Source: Bradyrhizobium sp. cir1
GTDB lineage: Bacteria; Pseudomonadota; Alphaproteobacteria; Rhizobiales; Xanthobacteraceae
Length of the DNA: 64,000 bases
Assembly: GCF_014198245.1 (NCBI RefSeq)
Contig: NZ_JACIHE010000002.1
Span: 186,001-250,000 of the forward strand
Direction: 5' to 3'
Shown here: positions 1 through 7,730 of the stretch, piece by piece
Numbering within the stretch: position 1 is the first letter of the stretch
Layout: each line of letters opens with the position of its first letter
Notes under the pieces: model-generated
What the model was told of the DNA's origin: nothing
Databases searched by the model: none
What the model saw: only the letters and a program-made list of their open reading frames with translations
Program-made: the position numbers and the translations under genes

Positions 1-444
1 CGATACCTTGAGACCATCAATGACACGTTCGCAGGAGCCGGTCGGGGTAATTCGATAGAGGGCTCCGGAAGCCGCGCGTGGGATGGCGTCGTGCATGCTG
101 CCAACCCAAAAGCAACCATCGGGGCCGATCCTGCCGTCGTTCAGGCGGTTCGTCGTACGGTCGGGCTCAGGGTGAACGAGAAGATCGAGCGTCTCCCGCG
201 CAGGATCGAACAGGTGGATCCCACTTCTCAGGGCGGCGACAAGACGACCATCCTGAGCCAAAGCAAGACTGCCGACCGCAGATGGCATCGCATACGCGGC
301 CGATTTTCTGGTCTTCGGGTCGACCCAATGGATCGCCGGCGACACGATATCGACGAACCAGAGTACGTTTCGGGTGGTGTCCCACACCGGGCTTTCGCCG
401 ATCGCAAGACCAAAATCGATGAGTGTCACGAAGCTGATAGTCAC
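1..444 (-). CDS. SMP-30/gluconolactonase-family lactonase, N-terminal part (runs off left edge)
   Basis: The reverse strand reads without a stop as 148 residues of an SMP-30/gluconolactonase/LRE beta-propeller enzyme, a family that hydrolyses sugar or other lactones with a divalent metal. Visible hallmarks are GESPVWD near residues 16-22, whose Glu is a metal ligand in the family, and the NDGRIGPDG block near residue 102, which supplies the Asn/Asp ligands. I chose GTG at 444, with AGGGAG some 14 bases upstream; GTG at 429 is an alternative. The C-terminal half lies outside the window. It is divergent from the GntR gene at 635, with a perfect palindrome between them, so that regulator probably controls it. 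The substrate cannot be told. Confidence 0.8.
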   Translation of the reverse strand, partial: MTISFVTLIDFGLAIGESPVWDTTRNVLWFVDIVSPAIHWVDPKTRKSAAYAMPSAVGSLALAQDGRLVAALRSGIHLFDPARETLDLLVHPEPDRTTNRLNDGRIGPDGCFWVGSMHDAIPRAASGALYRITPTGSCERVIDGLKVS

Positions 445-490
445 CGAAAAAGCCCTGCTCCCTGGATCTCGCCGAAGCTCACAATACCAA

Positions 491-508
491 TTTTTGATAT
501 ATCAAAAA
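491..508. promoter_or_regulatory. Perfect palindrome, probable GntR/FCD operator
   Basis: TTTTTGATATATCAAAAA is an 18-base perfect inverted repeat in the divergent promoter between the lactonase gene and the GntR regulator. A half copy, TTTTTGATAT, follows at 553-562. GntR/FCD proteins bind short AT-rich palindromes beside their own genes, so autoregulation plus control of the lactonase is the simplest reading. Binding is inferred. Confidence 0.6.
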
Positions 509-634
509 TGGCTATTTGTCCAATTTGGGACGAAATCTACTTTTTTACAGGGTTTTTGATATGCCGTATGCCTCTAAATTGGGCGCGGGCTTGCCTTTTG
601 TGGAGCCATAGCCGCAGATGCAGGCCCTGAGGAA

Positions 635-1372
635 ATGGGATCGAGAATGAGCGCGGATGTGATCGAGCCGGCGGCTCGGGAGGAAGTCCCACGCGACAGC
701 CTGTCGGAGCGCGTCTACGCGCAACTGCGTCTCGAATTGATGATGGGCATGTACGAGCCCGGCGCGCGTCTGAACATTCGCCGGATCGCCGCCAACTACG
801 ACATCTCACCGACGCCTGTCCGAGAAGCGGTGATGCAACTCGTGCGTGAGGGCGCGTTGGAGCTAAAGCTCGGGCATCAAGCTCGAGTCCCGATCTTGAG
901 CGTGCGTGAATATATCGAAATTCGCGAAACGAGGGCGCCTCTGGAGCGCTTGGCGAGCGAGTTAGCTGCTGTGCACATTACCAAGGATGAAATCGCATCA
1001 CTGCGCGATTTGCACCGCCGCTTCGTCGAGGCCGAACGTGAAGGGAGGTGGAAAGACGCACTGGCAGTCAATCAGGAGTTTCACTTCCTCATCTATCGAA
1101 GCAGTCAGAACGCAACGCTCGTCAGGGTGATCGAGAATCTATGGCTTCTGATTGGACCGTTCATCAACCATCAGTACCCCCTGGTTCAGCGCGCTCACAT
1201 CGAGCTTCATCCTCACCTTCTCGTCATCGATGCCCTTGAGCGGAAATCCCCCAGCGAAGCCGGCGAACTGATCGTGCGGGATCTTCGGGAGGGATCCTAT
1301 CTCATTCTCTCTCATCTCGGAGACGAGAAGGGCAAGAAACGACGAGGCCGGAAATCAGGAGCCGGCAACTGA
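635..1372 (+). CDS. GntR-family transcriptional regulator, FCD domain
   Basis: A 245-residue regulator. The N-terminal winged helix-turn-helix (about residues 20-85) shows LSERVYAQLR and the GntR signature SPTPVREAVMQL. The FCD ligand-binding domain follows (about 95-225), with EFHFLIYRSS and a His-rich HIELHPHLLVIDA stretch typical of its metal-binding core. FCD regulators usually repress catabolic genes until an acid or other metabolite binds. ATG at 647 is an alternative start. It is paralogous to the regulator at 1662; both may serve the catabolic operon that begins at 2545. Confidence 0.88.
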   Translation: MGSRMSADVIEPAAREEVPRDSLSERVYAQLRLELMMGMYEPGARLNIRRIAANYDISPTPVREAVMQLVREGALELKLGHQARVPILSVREYIEIRETRAPLERLASELAAVHITKDEIASLRDLHRRFVEAEREGRWKDALAVNQEFHFLIYRSSQNATLVRVIENLWLLIGPFINHQYPLVQRAHIELHPHLLVIDALERKSPSEAGELIVRDLREGSYLILSHLGDEKGKKRRGRKSGAGN

Positions 1373-1661
1373 TGTCACATCGGAGTTGCAGGCCCAGCTC
1401 GGGGAACGTCATTGGCCCAGGCGTCCGCCTTGTCGGGGGTGGCCGCAACCGCGCGATTGACAGCTTGCTTACACCGAGCACAAGCCTGTCTGCTCGCGGG
1501 TTACGGGACTCGAAAAACTAGCGCACGCACTACGCCGCCTGGGCGGAGTGGAGCGCGGATCATCGGTGAGCGGCTAGGATGTACCCGGGGGGCGCCAGAT
1601 TTGCCAAGAGAACATCTCTTGCTAAGGTGACGGAATTGTCGGGGACGAGGCGACTCAGCGA
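1373..1661. other. Intergenic stretch, possible acyl-CoA ligase scrap
   Basis: No intact gene. In one forward frame around 1468-1578 the translation (LEKLAHALRRLGGVERGSSV) faintly recalls the N-terminal region of AMP-forming acyl-CoA ligases and then meets a stop. The likeness is too short to call a pseudogene. The promoter of the next regulator should lie at the right end. Confidence 0.25.
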
Positions 1662-2360
1662 ATGGTTAAAGGGGTAGACAAGGTCGGGCTCGAGAGCTCG
1701 ATTCGCGCTGTCGAACGAGAGACTCTCAACGATCGCGTGTACCGCGAACTCCGGACTATGATCATGTCTGGAGGCTTCGCGCCTGGCTCGGAAATGAAGC
1801 TCCGAGATCTGGCCCAAAGCCTACATGTTAGCCCGATGCCGGTTCGAGACGCCATTGGGCGCCTGGTCGTCGAACGTGCACTGAAAATGCTCCCCAACCA
1901 TCGCGTCATCGTACCTGAAACGACGATCGATGAGTTCTTGGAAATTCGCAGAGTTCGGATTCTTCTGGAGGGCGAGGCCGCCGCCCTGGCATGTCAGCAC
2001 GTTAGCCCTGACGTCATTGCTTCCCTCAAGCGCATCCATGAGAAGATTAAATCCTTGAGTGGAAATAAGCAGCGTCAATTTTGGGCGCTGAACCAGGAGT
2101 TCCATTTCACGGTGTATGAAGCGGCCAAGAGCCCGTTATTACTTTCCATGATCGAGTCGCTGTGGCTCCAGATCGGGCCTGTTTTCAACCATATTCCGAT
2201 CAACTTGACCTCGGAAGGTGCCCGCGGCCATCAGCGAATTATAGCTGCGCTTGGTGCCGGCGATGCCAAGGCAGCAAGGGCGGCGCTAACAGAAGATCTT
2301 ATGAAGGGTGGCGATCGCATCATCGCGGCCTTAATCCAGGACAAGCAGCCGGCCCACTAG
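1662..2360 (+). CDS. GntR-family transcriptional regulator, FCD domain (second copy)
   Basis: A 232-residue FCD-type GntR protein. The winged helix (residues 20-80) has LNDRVYRELR and SPMPVRDAIGRLV; the FCD domain follows, with FLEIRRVRILLEGEAA and NQEFHFTVYEAAKSPL. It shares layout and many residues with the regulator at 635, including the NQEFHF motif, so the two look like diverged duplicates. It lies directly upstream of the binding protein at 2545, whose promoter holds a long palindrome at 2472-2495, the best candidate operator. The inducer is unknown. Confidence 0.88.
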   Translation: MVKGVDKVGLESSIRAVERETLNDRVYRELRTMIMSGGFAPGSEMKLRDLAQSLHVSPMPVRDAIGRLVVERALKMLPNHRVIVPETTIDEFLEIRRVRILLEGEAAALACQHVSPDVIASLKRIHEKIKSLSGNKQRQFWALNQEFHFTVYEAAKSPLLLSMIESLWLQIGPVFNHIPINLTSEGARGHQRIIAALGAGDAKAARAALTEDLMKGGDRIIAALIQDKQPAH

Positions 2361-2471
2361 CCGTCTAGTCCTCCACCCAACTATCCAAACTCAAACACGA
2401 AGCCGGCAGTGCTGCGCTGCTGCCAGTTGCGCGTGCGTGCTGGGGCGCGTCCAAGGCTCTTGACTCTCGCG

Positions 2472-2495
2472 TTTGATTTGTTATCACAAATCAAA
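2472..2495. promoter_or_regulatory. Perfect inverted repeat, probable operator of the catabolic operon
   Basis: Ten-base arms TTTGATTTGT and ACAAATCAAA flank a four-base spacer, 50 bases upstream of the binding-protein start. The AT-rich TTGAT core recalls the palindrome at 491-508 in front of the neighbouring GntR gene. Either GntR/FCD regulator could bind it. Confidence 0.6.
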
Positions 2496-2544
2496 AATCA
2501 CGAGCGCCACGAAGAGGCTCGCTCGCTTGGGGAGGAGATTTGCG

Positions 2545-3753
2545 ATGCGGTGCCTAGGTGTGGTTTTCGCAGGTGCGTTGATGTGGGCGAGTCCGGCGCG
2601 CGCTGACGATCCACCCATCAAGATTGGCGTCATGAACGACATGTCTTCGGTTTATGCCGTGGCCGGCGGTCGAGAGACCGTTGAAGCCGTTCGCATGGCC
2701 ATCGACGACGCGGGGCCGGTGCTGGGCAAGAAGGCCGAACTGGTCTTTGTCGATCATCAGAACAAACCGGACGTCGGCTCGGCCATCGCCCGCCGCTGGT
2801 ACGACGTTGAGGGTGTCGATGCGGTTGTCGACGTACCGAACTCGGCGGTTGCTTTCGCGGTCCAAGGTCTAGCCAAGGAAAAGAAGAAGATTTCGCTATT
2901 TGTCGGCGCCCTGAGTTCCGACGTGACTGGTCCCAAATGCGATAATTACACGACGCAATGGGCCGTGGACACGTACTCGCTGGCGCACGTAATGGGAGCT
3001 GCTGTTCTCAAGCGGGGCGGCAACCGCTGGTTCTTCCTCGGCGCCGATTATGTATTCGGACGTGCCCTTGTGCGCGATACCAGCGCTGTCATCGAGGCCA
3101 ACGGGGGCAAGGTCCTCGGCGCCGTCTACGCGCCGCTGAACACTTCCGACTTCTCCTCCTTCCTCTTGCAGGCGCAGCCGACCAATCCGAACGTGATCGG
3201 CCTTGCAAATTCTTCCGACGATACGGTCAACTCCATCAAACAGGCCGTCGAATTCGGTCTCACCTCAAACGGTGCGAACTTCGCGGCTTACGTGCTCTTT
3301 CTCGAGCATGTCCAAAGCATCACGCTCAAGACCGCCCACGGCTTGCTTCTGGCCAATCCCTTCTATTGGAACCTGAATGACGAGACGCGTGCCTGGTCGA
3401 AGCGCTTTGAAGAAAAGATAGGTCATCCGCCGGATTGGGATCCTGCGATGTCGTACAGCGCGGTGTTCCACTATCTCAAAGCAGTCAACGCCGCCGGATC
3501 GCGCGACGCGGACGCCGTCGCCGCAAAGATGCGCGAGCTACCGGTCAATGACTTCACGACCAAAGACGGGAAGGTACGTATCGACGGCCGTGTGTTGCGC
3601 AATCTCTATCTTCTCCAAGTCAAGAAGCCGGAGGAGTCGAAAGGAAAGTGGGACCTCTACAACGTGGTGGCTACAGTACCTGGAGATGAAGCGTTCCGCC
3701 CGCTCCAAGATGGCGGATGCCCGTTGGTTAAAGCCGGCTCGGCCAAACCATAA
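2545..3753 (+). CDS. ABC transporter substrate-binding protein, branched-chain amino acid type
   Basis: A 402-residue periplasmic binding protein of the Peripla_BP_6/LivJ class. The signal peptide (MRCLGVVFAGALMWASPARA) is followed by PPIKIGVMNDMSSVYAV, the usual first strand of the family. The start is ATG 2545, preceded by GGAGGAG at 2531-2537; an in-frame TTG further upstream lies inside the operator palindrome and is unlikely. Members of this class commonly bind aromatic acids as well as amino acids. No permease or ATPase genes accompany it, so it must borrow a transporter, perhaps the importer at 26544-29953, or act as a sensor. It is the first gene of the operon running to 11399. Confidence 0.85.
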   Translation: MRCLGVVFAGALMWASPARADDPPIKIGVMNDMSSVYAVAGGRETVEAVRMAIDDAGPVLGKKAELVFVDHQNKPDVGSAIARRWYDVEGVDAVVDVPNSAVAFAVQGLAKEKKKISLFVGALSSDVTGPKCDNYTTQWAVDTYSLAHVMGAAVLKRGGNRWFFLGADYVFGRALVRDTSAVIEANGGKVLGAVYAPLNTSDFSSFLLQAQPTNPNVIGLANSSDDTVNSIKQAVEFGLTSNGANFAAYVLFLEHVQSITLKTAHGLLLANPFYWNLNDETRAWSKRFEEKIGHPPDWDPAMSYSAVFHYLKAVNAAGSRDADAVAAKMRELPVNDFTTKDGKVRIDGRVLRNLYLLQVKKPEESKGKWDLYNVVATVPGDEAFRPLQDGGCPLVKAGSAKP

Positions 3754-3818
3754 TCAACGTAGCGAATCGTCGCGCGAAGCGGGCTGCGGTCGTCAATGAT
3801 AAAAACTGGATCAAGTCA

Positions 3819-5513
3819 ATGGTGATGAAGAGTGGCGGCCAAGCCGTCGTTGACGTTCTCAAGGCGGAAGGCGTGAAGTTCATCTTTGGTATGCCTGGCG
3901 GCCATACAATCGGAATTTACGACGCTCTCTACGGACAACAGCAGATCTCCCACATTCTCGTGCGGCACGAGCAACATGCTGCAAGCATGGCTGCCGGCTA
4001 TGCGCAGCTTACCGGTGAGCCCGGTGTGTGCTGCGTGACGGCAGGGCCCGGCGCCACTAATCTGGTCACGAGCGTAGCGGAAGCCTATGTCGGTGCTTTG
4101 CCGATGGTCATCATCGCAGGGCGTGGTGCCACTCGCAACGCACATCGTGGTGCAAGCCAGGAAATCGACCAAGTCAGGATTTTTGCCGCTATCACGAAAT
4201 GGGGCGTCCGGGTCGATCGACCGGATCTCATTGTCGAATGCCTGCGTCAAGCGTTTGCCATTGCCCGCTCGGGCAAGCCGGGTCCTGTGCTTATCGATAT
4301 CCCTCAGGATATCCTTGGAATGAAGTTTGACGTCGGCGACTATCTCCCGGTCGGCAAGCCGGCTGCCGTTCGCGGTGATAGCGACCGCATCAAGACCGCG
4401 GCGGCGGCTCTTCTCGCGGCTAAAAAGCCGCTAATCGTCGCCGGTGGCGGCGCCGTAGCCGCAAACGCGACGTCTGAAGTGCGTCAACTTGCGGAGACGC
4501 TGGGTAGCCCCGTCGTCACGACGCTCGCAGGGCGTGGCATTTTGCCTGACGATCATGAACTCATGGCTGGCGGCATCGGTCATCATCGGCAGGATGTCAC
4601 GAAGTATCTTCTGCCACACGCCGACGTTGTCATCGGCATCGGCGCTCGCTTTGAGCAGCAGGAAACCAACTGGAAGCCAGAATACATTCCGGTGCCGGAG
4701 GCCACCTACATCCAGATCGATATCGATCCGAACGAACTCGGCCGCTCTGTCGTTGCGACCATCGGCATCACGGGAGATGCGCGCTTGGTCCTCCAGGATC
4801 TTCTCACGGAGCTGAAAACGAAGGGTACTGGTCAGCGCACGGCCTCCAAGGAGTGGCTCGCTCAGTTGTCGAACCGGCGTGCTGCGCTCGAAACACAGCG
4901 CGAAAGCATGGCGAGTTCCAATGCCACGCCAATTCATCCGATTCGGATCTTCGATCGCATCCAGCGCGTGTTCCCACGCAATGCGACCGTCGCCATCGAC
5001 GTCGGCGTGCTCGCGCAGGGTATGGGTGGCGCATTCCCGTACTTCAAGATCTTTGAGCCGCGCGCGACGATCGTGCCCTCGAGCTTCTATGGAATGGGCT
5101 TCGCGGCATCGGCTCTTCCCGTCGCACGCCTCGTCTATCCTGACCGGCCTGCCGTCTGCTTCGTCGGTGATGGATCCTTCCAGATGGTGATGAATATTCT
5201 TCCCGTTGCCGCCGAACTCAAGCTCGGTGTCACGTGGTGCATATTCAACGATCACGCCTTGGGCTCGATCCGCGACATCCAAGTGCACGCGTTCAATGAG
5301 CGGTTCATTGGGACCGAATTCGCACTTGATCTCGATTACGCGGGCCTTGCAGTCGCCTCCGGCTGCTACGGCGAGCGTGTCACCGATCCCCTCCAGGTCG
5401 AGGCCGCCCTACAACGGGCGTTCGTGGCCAACGAAAGCGGTAAGCCCGCAGTTCTAGACTTCATCGTCGCCAAAGAGCGCTTGGCGGGTAGTACGGAGTT
5501 TTTTGCACGATGA
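3819..5513 (+). CDS. Thiamine-diphosphate-dependent enzyme, acetolactate synthase/benzaldehyde lyase-like
   Basis: A 564-residue three-domain ThDP enzyme. The N-terminal PYR domain has the catalytic Glu at 51 (RHEQ), a central domain follows, and the C-terminal PP domain carries GDG at 450-452 with the matching Asn at 477, the Mg/ThDP-binding motif. The family makes or breaks 2-hydroxyketone or 2-keto acid C-C bonds (acetolactate synthase, benzaldehyde lyase, 2-hydroxyacyl-CoA lyase). No regulatory small subunit follows, and the setting among dehydrogenases and a monooxygenase argues for a catabolic lyase rather than amino acid synthesis. ATG 3825 is an equally good start. Its stop overlaps the next start by four bases. 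The substrate is inferred only to be a hydroxyketone or keto acid. Confidence 0.85.
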   Translation: MVMKSGGQAVVDVLKAEGVKFIFGMPGGHTIGIYDALYGQQQISHILVRHEQHAASMAAGYAQLTGEPGVCCVTAGPGATNLVTSVAEAYVGALPMVIIAGRGATRNAHRGASQEIDQVRIFAAITKWGVRVDRPDLIVECLRQAFAIARSGKPGPVLIDIPQDILGMKFDVGDYLPVGKPAAVRGDSDRIKTAAAALLAAKKPLIVAGGGAVAANATSEVRQLAETLGSPVVTTLAGRGILPDDHELMAGGIGHHRQDVTKYLLPHADVVIGIGARFEQQETNWKPEYIPVPEATYIQIDIDPNELGRSVVATIGITGDARLVLQDLLTELKTKGTGQRTASKEWLAQLSNRRAALETQRESMASSNATPIHPIRIFDRIQRVFPRNATVAIDVGVLAQGMGGAFPYFKIFEPRATIVPSSFYGMGFAASALPVARLVYPDRPAVCFVGDGSFQMVMNILPVAAELKLGVTWCIFNDHALGSIRDIQVHAFNERFIGTEFALDLDYAGLAVASGCYGERVTDPLQVEAALQRAFVANESGKPAVLDFIVAKERLAGSTEFFAR

Positions 5514-6070
5514 AACCACTCTCATTTGGACAGCCGGTCGGCGGACTGGTGCAGGCAGCCTATACGGTCAAAAACATCGATCAGGCGATGATGCATTATG
5601 TGAAGGCGCTGAATATCGGGCCTTGGTTCGTGAGCGGTCCTTTCGTGCCTGCCAAGGGAATGTATCGAGGCCAGCCGACCGACATGAGCCTGACTATCGC
5701 CGTCGCCTTTACCGGCCACATGATGATCGAGCTCATTGAGCAGCACGACACCAAGCCGTCGGTCTATCAAGAGACGATCAAGGTCAAAGGTCACGGTTTC
5801 CATCACTGGGCCGCCTGTTCCAAGGACTTCGATGCGGACGTCGCACGCTACGAGGCTGCCGGCTACCCGGTCGTGTTCTCCGACCTCTCGCCGCGCGGCG
5901 TGCGGATCGTCTATGTCGATACAAGCCGCGACTTGCCGGGCATGCTTGAGGTGATTGAGACGACGGAGGCGCTCGAAAGCATCTATCACAGCTACTTCGC
6001 AGCGGCGCAGAACTGGGACGGCGAGGATCCCATCCGCCGCTGGTCACTCAAACAAGGAGCCTCGACGTGA
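5510..6070 (+). CDS. VOC (glyoxalase/dioxygenase fold) protein
   Basis: A 186-residue VOC-superfamily protein with paired beta-alpha-beta-beta-beta modules: an N-terminal module starting VQAAYTVKNIDQAMMHYVKA, and a C-terminal one with GHGFHHWA and LPGMLEVIE. The last two provide plausible His and Glu metal ligands, but the first strand has Gln-Ala-Ala-Tyr where many members have a metal His, so the metal site may be incomplete. Possible roles are isomerase, epimerase, lyase or ring-cleavage dioxygenase. It is translationally coupled on both sides (ATGA with the ThDP enzyme, GTGA with the SDR), which places it firmly in the same pathway. Confidence 0.8.
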   Translation: MKPLSFGQPVGGLVQAAYTVKNIDQAMMHYVKALNIGPWFVSGPFVPAKGMYRGQPTDMSLTIAVAFTGHMMIELIEQHDTKPSVYQETIKVKGHGFHHWAACSKDFDADVARYEAAGYPVVFSDLSPRGVRIVYVDTSRDLPGMLEVIETTEALESIYHSYFAAAQNWDGEDPIRRWSLKQGAST

Positions 6071-6867
6071 AAACCCAGGATCTGTTCGACGTCACCGGCC
6101 TTTCTGTCGTTATTACCGGCGGTGCCAAAGGCCTGGGTCGGGCCTTCGCCGAGGCGATGCTCGACAATGATGCACGCGTCGTCCTGCTCGACAAAGACGA
6201 GGCTATCCTCGATCAGGCGGTGTCCGAGCTCAAGGGGCGCGGCGATGTAGCCGGCGTTGCCGTCGATGTTACCGATCGCCATGCAGTCAGGGCCGCTGTC
6301 AACAAAGCCGTCGAACGAAACGGCCGTCTCGATGTCGTGTTCGCCAATGCGGGCATCGACGCCGGACCGGGATTTCTGTCGATGTCCGGCGAACGGGATC
6401 CAGAGGGTGCGATCGAGGCGATCCCCGACAGGCTGTGGGACAAGGTCATCGATACGAATTTGACCTCGATCTTTTCGACCATTCGAGCCGCTGTTCCGCA
6501 TATGAAGCGACAGAACGGCGGACGCATCATCCTGACCTCGTCGATTGCGAGCATCCGGCCAGGTGCTATCGTCGGTATGCCCTATCAGATATCGAAGGCG
6601 GGTGTGTCGCACCTCGCCAAGCAGGCCGCACTTGAGCTCGCCCGCTACAACATTCTCGTCAACGCTATCTTGCCGGGTCCGTTTCTGACCCAGCTCACGA
6701 CGCCCGACCTCAAGAAGCGGTTCGAAGCTGGCAGCCCTCTTCACCGCGTCGGTCGACCCGAGGAAATACAGGGGCTGGCGCTTTTCCTGGCTTCACCAGC
6801 ATCGAGCTACATCACCGGGACCCATATCGTCATCGATGGTGGCGCCTTGCTTGGCCGCGCTGACTGA
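6067..6867 (+). CDS. SDR-family NAD(P)-dependent oxidoreductase
   Basis: A 266-residue classical short-chain dehydrogenase. It has the nucleotide-binding TGGAKGLG at 17-24, NAG at 94-96, catalytic Ser near 158-159 and YQISK with Tyr173/Lys177. LLDKD after the second strand puts Asp at the position that favours NAD(H). It starts with GTG inside the stop of the VOC gene. The family interconverts alcohols and ketones, so it could oxidise a hydroxyl before or after cleavage by the ThDP enzyme. The next gene is a second SDR of the same subgroup, which suggests two stereoisomers or two steps. Confidence 0.88.
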   Translation: MKTQDLFDVTGLSVVITGGAKGLGRAFAEAMLDNDARVVLLDKDEAILDQAVSELKGRGDVAGVAVDVTDRHAVRAAVNKAVERNGRLDVVFANAGIDAGPGFLSMSGERDPEGAIEAIPDRLWDKVIDTNLTSIFSTIRAAVPHMKRQNGGRIILTSSIASIRPGAIVGMPYQISKAGVSHLAKQAALELARYNILVNAILPGPFLTQLTTPDLKKRFEAGSPLHRVGRPEEIQGLALFLASPASSYITGTHIVIDGGALLGRAD

Positions 6868-6897
6868 CTGATCGAACGTTAAACTACGAGAGACACG

Positions 6898-7686
6898 ATG
6901 AAAGCCGCTGAACTGTTTGACCTGTCCGGACATGTCGCCGTCGTTACAGGCGCTGCGTCTGGCCTTGGCCTCGCGATTGCGCAAGTGGTCGCGGCCAATG
7001 GAGGGCGGGTCGCAATGCTTGACATCGACGAGCGAAAATTGAAGCAGGCGGCGGCTGCTATCGACGAGGCCGGTGGAGCCGTTGAGACGTTCAGCGTCGA
7101 CATAGCCGAGGCCGGCAAAGTCGAAGCTGTCGTGGATGCTTACGTCGAAAGATATGGCCGGCTCGATTGTGTGTTTGCGAACGCAGGCGTGAGCGGTGGC
7201 CCTGGATACGGCAAGCCCGAAGGCGAGCTCAAGGCGGCGTCCATGGAGCTTTGGGACGCCTGCCTTCGGGTCAATCTTGATGGCGCTTTTCGGACAATTC
7301 GGGTGGCGGCAAAACATATGAAGCCACGGCGGCAGGGATCGATCGTCGTGACGTCTTCCGTCGCGGCGCTGCGCGCGTCGGCGCTACCGAGTTACGGCTA
7401 CCACGCGGCAAAGGCCGGCATTGCACAGGTGGTGCGCGTCGCGGCTCTCGAGCTCGGTCCTCACAATGTGCGTGTCAATGCCATCGCGCCAGGTCCTTTT
7501 CGGACCAATATCGGCAATGGCCGGATGCATACGCCCGAAGGTGCCGCGGCGTTCGCAGATACCGTGCCCTTAGGGCGGCTTGCCGAACTGGATGAGATCA
7601 AGGGGCTCGCGCTGCTGTTGGCATCGCCGGCTTCCACATACATGACCGGCGCCATCATTCCGATCGACGGCGGGACGCAGGCCTGA
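6898..7686 (+). CDS. SDR-family NAD(P)-dependent oxidoreductase (second copy)
   Basis: A 262-residue classical SDR with TGAASGLG at 17-24, NAG at 95-97, Ser at 153-154 and YHAAK (Tyr168/Lys172). MLDIDE again puts Asp after the second strand, favouring NAD. It shares the opening pattern (K..ELFDL.G) and the ending TGA.I.IDGG with the upstream SDR, so the pair arose by tandem duplication. The gap to the upstream gene is 30 bases. Same operon; the substrate is unknown. Confidence 0.88.
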   Translation: MKAAELFDLSGHVAVVTGAASGLGLAIAQVVAANGGRVAMLDIDERKLKQAAAAIDEAGGAVETFSVDIAEAGKVEAVVDAYVERYGRLDCVFANAGVSGGPGYGKPEGELKAASMELWDACLRVNLDGAFRTIRVAAKHMKPRRQGSIVVTSSVAALRASALPSYGYHAAKAGIAQVVRVAALELGPHNVRVNAIAPGPFRTNIGNGRMHTPEGAAAFADTVPLGRLAELDEIKGLALLLASPASTYMTGAIIPIDGGTQA

Positions 7687-7730
7687 GGGCCGCGCGATTA
7701 AAAAATACTCGGAAAAGCAGGAGTGTATCG

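Noticed and set aside
78..630. Forward open frames over the left-edge lactonase gene
   Set aside because: The reverse strand gives a clear SMP-30 protein with family motifs; the forward frames are its antisense shadows.
1508..1517. GGGACTCGAA, also present in the tRNA tail at 58665, as a possible matching attachment site
   Set aside because: The match is only ten bases and the surrounding bases do not form a T-arm, so chance is more likely than an att repeat.
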